DNA of 64,000 nucleotides from Helicobacter rappini (GTDB lineage: Bacteria; Campylobacterota; Campylobacteria; Campylobacterales; Helicobacteraceae), in assembly GCF_900198625.1 (NCBI RefSeq), contig NZ_FZPK01000010.1:1-64000 (forward strand). The letters are read 5' to 3'. The notes beneath the pieces were generated by a model that did not search any database, was not told the origin of the DNA, and saw only the letters and a program-made list of their open reading frames with translations. This document shows positions 57,702 through 64,000 of the stretch, one piece after another. Position 1 is the stretch's first letter. Each line of letters opens with the position of its first letter. The position numbers and the translations under genes were made by a program.

Positions 57702-58355
57702 TTAAAAATGTGCCCATGAAGAGAGAATATCGCGCAATCTTTTAGGGCGGAATGAGAGTCTTTCTGTGCTAGCATTAATGCAGTAATCTTGCACACTATC
57801 TCTTGAGTGTATATGTCCGTGGATATTGACTTCACATTTTGCCAAAGAAAAAGCATAGTCGATAATATCCCTTGCTTTATGATATTTATCATTTCTTTTT
57901 CTCTCGCCAACGGGAAAATGGCTAAACATAATCCGCACATTATTCACATCAACGATTAAGCCTGTGGCATAGGGATTTTTTAGCTCATCACCCCACTTTT
58001 TTTTCATTGCCTTTTTTAGCATATCTTTTTCTGGAATCTTAAATTTAATCTTTTTTATCACACGCCAATCTTTTAGCTTTTGATATTTACCCATATCATT
58101 ATTGCCTACAACAAGCATTTTTTCACCATTGAGTTTAGGCAAAATGCTATCACCATCGCCAAAGTATAAATCCCCTAAATGCAACACACTATCATTCACA
58201 CTCACGACTTCATTCCACCAATTTAAACTTAAATCATCAAAGCTTTTATAATGCGTGTTATTCAGTGTAATCACTCTTAAAGGCTCTTTTACAAGCACAT
58301 GTTTATGTCCAAAATGCGTATCAGAAATAATAAAAGTATCAAGTGATATTTGCAT
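57702..58355 (-). CDS. Metallophosphoesterase
   Basis: A 217-residue calcineurin-like phosphoesterase with all metal motifs: ISDTHFGHKH, LHLGDLYFGD, VVGNNDMGKY, FSHFPVG and NIHGHIHSRD. It is cytoplasmic, with no signal peptide. The substrate is unknown; small proteins of this type are often nucleotide or phosphoprotein phosphatases. AAAGGCAAAAC precedes the start. It follows pldA on the same strand by about 70 bases. Confidence 0.87.
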   Translation of the reverse strand: MQISLDTFIISDTHFGHKHVLVKEPLRVITLNNTHYKSFDDLSLNWWNEVVSVNDSVLHLGDLYFGDGDSILPKLNGEKMLVVGNNDMGKYQKLKDWRVIKKIKFKIPEKDMLKKAMKKKWGDELKNPYATGLIVDVNNVRIMFSHFPVGERKRNDKYHKARDIIDYAFSLAKCEVNIHGHIHSRDSVQDYCINASTERLSFRPKRLRDILSSWAHF

Positions 58356-58423
58356 GTTTTGCCTTTATCTTGTTTTCTAATCTTAGCATATTTTAGAAAC
58401 TATAAGCAACAATCTTGTATCAC

Positions 58424-59596
58424 CTATCTCACAAAACGCACACCAATGCCTATTCTATGTCCTATTTTATCATATTCATAAAGATAATCCCCATAGCCAA
58501 CAAAATATTGCATATAAACTCCATAATATGGATTAAGCTTATAAGTATAGCTTAGCCGCAAACCACCATGTAAGCTATCAATCTTTTTTCCGGGCTGAAA
58601 ATATCGTAATAAGCCCGTTATAGTCGCATCGGCTAAATGCTTGTTATAACGCATAAATATTTTTATCTCAAGGCTTCCTAAGTATTTATATATAAATGGA
58701 TTCTCGGGATAGAATCTCACAGGGGCAAATGCCTCCATATCAACACCCCAATGCTTTGTCGTCCATCTAGCTTTAAATATCCATCTATCACTACCCCGAC
58801 TTCTATCAGCTGCCCCACCATGCTCTATATTTATCTCGCCATTGCTAATATGCCTCCAACCAGTTGTAAGCTCTGTGAGTGTGCCACCCCAAAATACTAC
58901 ATTCATAGGATAGGTAAAGAGAAATTCAGGTTGAAAGTCATTGTCTCTTACCGGCGAACTTGCCTTTTCATTAAACACTTGAAAAAAGAAAGTATCTGTA
59001 AAAGCAAAATATAAGATTCCACCGCTTTTAAAAATATTCCTTGACAAAGGGACTCTAAAGCTTATCTGTCCTTTAAGCTCATTTGGTATATGGCGTGGAT
59101 TTTCCATAGGTGTGAAATTGTAAAGATATATGAAATAAGTATCACGCCAATCTTCAACGCTTAAAAGGGCTTTTGTGGTCAGTGGTGCTGGGATTGCATC
59201 GGGGATTTCTGCGGTATTTATCGTGCCAAATAGCTCATCTTTTGACTTTTTATCTAAAAGTGGGTATTCATGGGTTTCTTCTTTTTTCATATTGTTGTTT
59301 CGCTGTGATTGCATATTGTGTGTTGTGTCTTTTTGTGCGGAGTTAGAATCTAGATTTTGTTTTGTGTTTGCTGCGTATTTGTTGGAATCTAGATTCTTGT
59401 CATATCGAGTGTGTAAGCACAAAATATCTTTTTTAGATTCTAAAGTTTGAGATACTTCGGCTAACGCCTCAGTATGACAAGCGGTTGTTTTAGAATCTAG
59501 ACTTTCTACTTCTTGTTTCTTAGAATCTGTCTTTGCGTTGAGTATTGTTAATGCGTAGGCAGTAAATACTAACATCATAAAACGACATATTTTCAT
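58424..59596 (-). CDS. pldA: Outer membrane phospholipase A with a repeat-derived insertion
   Basis: PldA is an outer membrane barrel that hydrolyses phospholipid acyl chains and affects acid and hemolysis phenotypes in Helicobacter. The catalytic segment GWRHISNGE carries His249 and Ser251. The partner residue after SRGS appears to be Asp rather than Asn, if my alignment is right. The barrel ends YDKIGHRIGIGVRFVR. Between the signal peptide and the mature start (about residues 25-110) lies a low-complexity block. Its DNA contains an 86-base palindromic element (59396-59481) read in frame as CHTEALAEVS and further residues. AAAGGTAAGC precedes the start. Confidence 0.87.
   Translation of the reverse strand: MKICRFMMLVFTAYALTILNAKTDSKKQEVESLDSKTTACHTEALAEVSQTLESKKDILCLHTRYDKNLDSNKYAANTKQNLDSNSAQKDTTHNMQSQRNNNMKKEETHEYPLLDKKSKDELFGTINTAEIPDAIPAPLTTKALLSVEDWRDTYFIYLYNFTPMENPRHIPNELKGQISFRVPLSRNIFKSGGILYFAFTDTFFFQVFNEKASSPVRDNDFQPEFLFTYPMNVVFWGGTLTELTTGWRHISNGEINIEHGGAADRSRGSDRWIFKARWTTKHWGVDMEAFAPVRFYPENPFIYKYLGSLEIKIFMRYNKHLADATITGLLRYFQPGKKIDSLHGGLRLSYTYKLNPYYGVYMQYFVGYGDYLYEYDKIGHRIGIGVRFVR
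59396..59481. mobile_element. 86-base palindromic element inside pldA
   Basis: The ends CTTGTCATATCGAG and CTCAGTATGACAAG are imperfect inverted repeats, and the unit has the same 86-base length as the element at 48117-48202, with an AGATACTTC-like arm. It keeps the pldA frame open in the region between signal peptide and barrel. Confidence 0.6.
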
Positions 59597-59968
59597 TGCT
59601 TACCTTTCTTAAACTTCATCATTGCATGTTGCTTTAACTTTTAGAAATCAAATTTTGCGAAATTATTTTATTCATATCATTTATTGACATAGTAAATTAC
59701 ATGCGACAATGATATACAACACACTATTAAATGTTACAAAATAATACATTTTTGTTTAGATTCCTTAGCTTTGCATACTTGAAAGTTCTTTTGTTTGTGT
59801 GAAACATAAGATAAAAGATACAAAATGTAAGCCAAAATAGACATAGCAGTCATATCGTCATTTTTTGTTTCTTTACTTTATGTTTGCCTTAATGAGACGA
59901 TATAGTTGTATAATTGTGCATTCAATCTTAAGCATTGAATAAATGTTACACAATGAAAGGATAAAGAG
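59597..59968. promoter_or_regulatory. Intergenic region with a promoter for the next outer membrane protein
   Basis: No gene is present. TATAAT at 59909-59914 preceded by TTG, with a weak TTGCCT 19 bases further up, forms a likely promoter 55 bases ahead of the start at 59969. A dyad ATTCAAT-CTTAAGC-ATTGAAT follows at about 59920-59940 in the 5' leader. Confidence 0.45.
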
Positions 59969-60514
59969 ATGAAAATTACAAAATGTGTGAAAGCAGCAGT
60001 TTTAGCAAGTGTTCTTGCAGCAGGTAGTGCGCAAGCATTGCCATTTATATCACCAGAAGCTGGTGGTATCGTAGGGACTAGCTTTGATAGTGCAAAAAGT
60101 GGAAAATTTGATGGCGACACAAATATCACTTATGGTGCGTATGCAAGATTATGGTTAAAGCCGGGATCATTCCGCATTGCACCTTTTATTAAATGGGAAA
60201 ATATCACAGGAATTACTCAAAACAATGCGGTTAATACAATCATCAATGGTGGCGATAGAAACAACAACCTACAATATGGTGCAGTATTGGGGCTTGAGTT
60301 TTTCTATCTTACTCCTTATGTAGGTGTTGCGTATTCTCAATTTACAGATGCGACAATCTCAAATACTTGGGCGTTAAACTATGGTTTGAAGTTTAAGATT
60401 CCAATTTTACCTTTAGCAATCGGTATTGATGCGTCTTGGCAAAAACCAAAAGTGCTAAATTCTGTTGAATTGGATATGCATAGAATAGGCGTTACACTAG
60501 GTCTTCATTTCTAA
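59969..60514 (+). CDS. Small outer membrane beta-barrel protein
   Basis: A 181-residue outer membrane protein with signal peptide (cleavage after SAQA), alternating strands and a terminal Phe (GVTLGLHF). At this size it probably forms an eight-stranded barrel, like the small outer membrane proteins of Helicobacter. AAAGGATAAAGAG precedes the start. It is monocistronic with a hairpin downstream. Function unknown. Confidence 0.8.
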   Translation: MKITKCVKAAVLASVLAAGSAQALPFISPEAGGIVGTSFDSAKSGKFDGDTNITYGAYARLWLKPGSFRIAPFIKWENITGITQNNAVNTIINGGDRNNNLQYGAVLGLEFFYLTPYVGVAYSQFTDATISNTWALNYGLKFKIPILPLAIGIDASWQKPKVLNSVELDMHRIGVTLGLHF

Positions 60515-60542
60515 TTTAACATAACTCCATTTAAACCTTAAC

Positions 60543-60566
60543 ATAGCCCTAAATTTTTGGGGCTAT
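60543..60566 (+). terminator. Hairpin terminator after the small outer membrane protein
   Basis: ATAGCCC and GGGCTAT pair around a ten-base loop containing AAATTTTT, 28 bases after the stop. There is no T run after the stem, so it may act as an RNA-stabilising 3' end. Confidence 0.45.
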
Positions 60567-60594
60567 CCCACAAACTCACATATAAGATACCATT

Positions 60595-62625
60595 ATGAAA
60601 AAAGATACAAACAATAAAAGCAAATATCGTAAAAAGAGTCAAACTAGTCTATTGGGACTTGGTAAAAAATATATAAAAGATTCTAATGCTATCACGCAAG
60701 ACACAAAACAGCGTGGCAAAAAACATATAGAATCTAAAGAAAACACACAAGATTCTATACAAATAGAGATAAAGCCTATCGCAAGTGTAGCAATCATGGG
60801 CAGACCAAATGTCGGCAAAAGCTCACTTTTTAATCGGTTAAATCAAAAGAATATCGCCATAACCTCACATATAAGCGGCAGCACAAGGGATATTAACAAA
60901 AGAGATTTAAGGCTTAATAACTTTGATATTACACTCATTGACACAGGTGGGCTTGAAGTCTTAGCACATAGACTAAAAGAGTTTTACAAACAAAATAAAG
61001 CTACAAAGTCTCAAACAATAGCCCCAAGCACAAAAGACATACATGATATAAATCGTAGCAATAAAAGAGAACAAGCCGTAATTGCTACCCAGCTAAAAGA
61101 ACACATCGCCTTTCACTCATACAAAGTCGTTGCGACAAGCGATATTATTTTATACATGGTTGATGGAAGCAATATTGTCGCTGATGAAGATATTAGAATC
61201 TTTAGAGAGTTAAGCAAGCAAAAACCCCTTTTACTCGTGCTAAATAAAGTCGATAACGATAAAATCGCTATGCAGGCAAATGATTTTATGGCATTTGGTG
61301 TGCCCTATATCACAATCTCTGTGGCACATAATAGAGGCATTACAAAGCTTTTATCAAGCATTGAAAACATGATACAAGAACTTATAGATTCTAAAAAGAT
61401 AAAAGCACAAAAGACTTTAAAAACACTTGATTTTTTAGATTATTTTGACGATACAGAAAGCATTCTTACTTTTGAAGATGAAGAGCTAGATTCTAATCCC
61501 ACTTTAAAAAGTCGCACTAATTCTAAAACACAAGCTACACAGAATCTAGATTCTAATCCTTGTCATGTTGAGCGTAGCGAAACATCTAGTATAGAATCTT
61601 TAAAAGATATTTCACTTAATACGCAATGCGATAATAATTCAGATTCTATACCTTTAAAAGCTGATATGGAATCTAAATCACAAAATAATGAGTTTCTAGA
61701 TTCTATAAATGAAACTTCGCAGGATATAGAATCTTTAAGCACCATATCTAATCAAATAGACACAACACAAAATACAGACAACACTATCTCAATAGGCATT
61801 ATCGGTCGCCCAAATGTCGGCAAAAGCTCTCTACTAAACGCACTCACAAATACAAACAGATCTCTTGTATCAAACATCGCAGGGACGACCATTGACCCCG
61901 TTGATGAGCATATTATGTATAATGGCTATAATCTTACATTTGTAGATACCGCAGGGATTCGCAGACGCAGTAAGATTGAAGGGATAGAGAAATACGCCCT
62001 TGATAGAACGCAAAAAATGCTACAAGAATGCGATATTGCCCTGCTTGTGCTTGATTGCAGCACGGAGTTTGTGGAGCTTGATGAAAAGATTAGCTCTATT
62101 GCAAGTAGTAATGGGCTAGGCGTTATCGTAGTGTTTCATAAATGGGATATACGCAGCAAAGAGTTTGATAGTCGCCTTGAAGTTTATAAGAGAAAATTCA
62201 AGTTTTTAGAATATGCCCCAATTATCACCGCTTCAAGCACAACGCATAGACACATCAAAGAATTAAAGCAAAAGATTATAGAAGTCTATCAGCACTTTAG
62301 CCTTAGAATCCCAACTGCAAAGCTTAATACCTGCATACAAAATGCACTTAAAAAGCACCCCATACCAAGCGATCATGGCAAGATTGTGAGAATCTATTAT
62401 GCAACGCAGTTTGATTCTAAACCACCAAAAATAGCCCTTATTATGAATAGACCAAATGCCCTGCATTTTAGCTATAAACGCTATCTTATCAATACCTTGC
62501 GACAACATTTTGGCTTTCTTGGCACACCAATCATGATTGAAGCACGAAGCAAAAAGACAAGGGATTTGAGCGAGACTGGTGAGACATTCGATAGTGAAGC
62601 AATAAATAAAGACAATGATGATTAA
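60595..62625 (+). CDS. der: Ribosome-assembly GTPase Der (EngA) with long insertions
   Basis: Der is an essential GTPase of 50S assembly with two G domains and a KH-like end. Both P-loops read GRPNVGKSS (near 69 and 404), with G3 DTGG and DTAG, G4 NKVD and HKWD, and the C-terminal KH domain (KHPIPSDHGKIVRIYY). Relatives have about 450-480 residues; this one has 676. The excess lies in a polar N-terminal extension (1-60), a block inside the first G domain and a Ser/Asn/Asp-rich linker of about 110 residues between the G domains. The linker includes CHVERSETS, encoded by a palindromic repeat at 61559-61613. The core is intact. Confidence 0.92.
   Translation: MKKDTNNKSKYRKKSQTSLLGLGKKYIKDSNAITQDTKQRGKKHIESKENTQDSIQIEIKPIASVAIMGRPNVGKSSLFNRLNQKNIAITSHISGSTRDINKRDLRLNNFDITLIDTGGLEVLAHRLKEFYKQNKATKSQTIAPSTKDIHDINRSNKREQAVIATQLKEHIAFHSYKVVATSDIILYMVDGSNIVADEDIRIFRELSKQKPLLLVLNKVDNDKIAMQANDFMAFGVPYITISVAHNRGITKLLSSIENMIQELIDSKKIKAQKTLKTLDFLDYFDDTESILTFEDEELDSNPTLKSRTNSKTQATQNLDSNPCHVERSETSSIESLKDISLNTQCDNNSDSIPLKADMESKSQNNEFLDSINETSQDIESLSTISNQIDTTQNTDNTISIGIIGRPNVGKSSLLNALTNTNRSLVSNIAGTTIDPVDEHIMYNGYNLTFVDTAGIRRRSKIEGIEKYALDRTQKMLQECDIALLVLDCSTEFVELDEKISSIASSNGLGVIVVFHKWDIRSKEFDSRLEVYKRKFKFLEYAPIITASSTTHRHIKELKQKIIEVYQHFSLRIPTAKLNTCIQNALKKHPIPSDHGKIVRIYYATQFDSKPPKIALIMNRPNALHFSYKRYLINTLRQHFGFLGTPIMIEARSKKTRDLSETGETFDSEAINKDNDD
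61559..61613. repeat. Palindromic repeat half-element inside der
   Basis: CTTGTCATGTTGAG then GAAACATCTAGTATAGAATC and AAAGATATTTCA match the left part of the element at 48117-48202. The right arm is missing or diverged. Translation gives CHVERSETSSIESLKDIS within the inter-domain linker. Confidence 0.8.
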
Positions 62626-62759
62626 ATCTTGATTATTTTTAACAATGTATAGTTTCGGACTATATTTTTGTGTTATTACCATATACACGCATTAATGCAG
62701 TTCTACAAATTACTTGCATTTACACAAAATAATTTATTTCTACATACTTAGGAGCTTTC

Positions 62760-64000
62760 ATGATAAAAAGCATTAAAACAAAAATCGCATGTTTAGTCGG
62801 TGCGTTAATGGTGATCGCATTGCTTGGTATCGGGTTAATCACTTTCTTTGTTACTCGTAGCAATACGCTAGAGTTAGCCGCACATACACAAGCAAATAAT
62901 GTAAAAATGGCAGATGCAATTATTGCTGATTTTATGACGACTAATTTCAAAGCTACACAAGAGCTTGGCAATATGATTCTAGAAATGCCTTATGAAAAGT
63001 TAGCCACACAAGAAGCAGTGATGGAAAATGTAGGACCGCTTCTTCGTTCATTTCGCATTGGCGGTAACTTTATGAGTGCTGGTATAGGCAGAGAAAATGG
63101 GGAGCTTATAGTCAGCGATACAGAATCTGATAAGGAAAAAATCAGCCATTATTCCTATGGTAAAGCACATAACTATGATGTGCGAACGCGTGATTGGTAT
63201 ATTGAAGCCAAAAAGCAAAATGGCATATACATTAGCCCTGCTTATGAGGATACTTTAACCCACCTACCATGCTTTACCTTTGCATATCCGCTTTACAAAG
63301 ATGGTAAGTTTATCGGCATACTTTCACTCGATCTTATGCTAGAGCAGCTACAAGACCATTTTAACGCTATCCCTGTGAATGTATTTGCCCTTGATTCCAT
63401 ACATGTGCCTTTTGCAGCATCGAATAAAGAAATCTTGCTAAAAGAAAATGGGAATTTCAAAGCATTATATGCAGAAACCGCAAAACAAGGAAACTATAAA
63501 AATATTCTCTTTGACTATATAAGCAATAACAAAACAGAACGCAAAATGGCAACCTGTAATCACGCAAGCGTGCAAGGACAAGCGTATTCAGTATGCACAC
63601 TTGAAGATTTAAGTATGATACAAAAGCCAATTTGGGATATGGCTGCATTGCAAAGCATACTCGTTGTTTTAATGTCAGCAATAAGCGTGATCGTGCTATT
63701 TGTGGTGCTTTATATCTACCTTAAGCCAGTTGAAACTATCAAAAAAAGCTTACTCACATTTTTTGCATTTTTAAACCACGAGGTAAAAACCGCACCAAAG
63801 CCCCTGCATATTACAACCCATGATGAGCTAGGAGAGATGGCTCACGCCATAAACGAAAACATAGAAAAAACAAAGCTAGGTTTAGAGCAAGATTCTAAAG
63901 CAGTAGCTCAAGCCGTAGAAACCGCTAAAACAATAGAAGCAGGTGATTTTAGAGCAAGAATCACAGAAACACCACATAATCCACAATTAAATGAGTTAAA
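62760..64000 (+). CDS. Methyl-accepting chemotaxis receptor with dCache domain, 3'-partial
   Basis: The frame opens at ATG 62760 behind TTAGGAGC and runs off the window. Residues 8-32 form the first membrane helix, about 35-285 a periplasmic dCache domain and about 298-322 the second helix, followed by HAMP-like coils (HDELGEMAHAINENIEK, AGDFRARI). The ligand site shows YDVRTRDWYIEA, then YISPAYED, and later LSLDL. The R-WY-Y-D-D pattern is that of amino-acid-binding dCache domains, so an amino acid ligand is likely. The signalling tip lies beyond the window. Confidence 0.87.
   Translation, partial: MIKSIKTKIACLVGALMVIALLGIGLITFFVTRSNTLELAAHTQANNVKMADAIIADFMTTNFKATQELGNMILEMPYEKLATQEAVMENVGPLLRSFRIGGNFMSAGIGRENGELIVSDTESDKEKISHYSYGKAHNYDVRTRDWYIEAKKQNGIYISPAYEDTLTHLPCFTFAYPLYKDGKFIGILSLDLMLEQLQDHFNAIPVNVFALDSIHVPFAASNKEILLKENGNFKALYAETAKQGNYKNILFDYISNNKTERKMATCNHASVQGQAYSVCTLEDLSMIQKPIWDMAALQSILVVLMSAISVIVLFVVLYIYLKPVETIKKSLLTFFAFLNHEVKTAPKPLHITTHDELGEMAHAINENIEKTKLGLEQDSKAVAQAVETAKTIEAGDFRARITETPHNPQLNEL

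Noticed and set aside
1-64000. CRISPR arrays, tRNA or rRNA genes, complete insertion sequences
   Set aside because: I looked for regularly spaced direct repeats, cloverleaf sequences and transposase-like frames and found none; the repeat clusters are irregular and palindromic, unlike CRISPR.

Overview
The window looks like chromosome from a low-GC Helicobacter. FlaA, FlaG, an FlgP-like LPP20 lipoprotein, PldA, a cysteine-paired Sel1 (Hcp) protein, outer membrane proteins ending in Phe and a dCache chemoreceptor all point to that genus. Biotin genes, TonB receptors and a very frequent AGATTCT/AGAATCT word suggest an enterohepatic species. I cannot name the species. I saw no tRNA, rRNA, CRISPR array or complete insertion sequence.

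Layout. 0-9 kb: a repeat-rich membrane-protein ORF, a phosphoethanolamine transferase carrying two out-of-frame poly-G tracts, a UlaG-like metallo-hydrolase, an FtsH paralogue without its protease motif, and an NSS transporter. 9-21 kb: flaG, rsmE, a RavA/ViaA pair (RavA frameshifted and fused to DUF285 repeats) followed by a second, diverged copy of the rsmE 3' end, an atypical response regulator, gmhB, a dynamin-like GTPase, aroB and an MscS channel. 21-26 kb: a decaying stretch with a broken TonB receptor, a cupin gene with an in-frame TGA behind a MerR-type promoter, and two adenine methylases, the second truncated. 26-35 kb: hemJ, a poly-G phase-variable C-methyltransferase, a second dynamin-like GTPase, cmoA, cdsA and mnmG. 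35-48 kb: a lipoprotein with a poly-T promoter, an intact TonB receptor, Sel1 and outer membrane proteins, a FUSC protein, a radical SAM/SPASM enzyme preceded by a 37-residue basic peptide, and flaA. 48-64 kb: secreted proteins of unknown function, a TM2 protein, a sigma54-driven flgP operon, bioF/bioA, a periplasmic nuclease, a MORN protein, pldA, der and the start of a chemoreceptor.

Two themes run across the window. First, switchable expression: three poly-G tracts lie inside genes for surface or envelope modification, and at least two poly-T tracts lie between the -35 and -10 boxes of promoters. Second, a family of short palindromic repeats lies between genes and also, read in frame, inside der, cmoA, pldA, the metallo-hydrolase and the first ORF, much like the palindromic elements of Rickettsia.

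The best candidate for an undescribed system is 44.47-45.99 kb. A TTGACA/TATTAT promoter holding 13 T residues precedes a 37-codon ORF ending in Cys, and then a SPASM radical SAM enzyme with a probable N-terminal peptide-binding domain. I read this as a phase-variable RiPP locus; that reading is inference.
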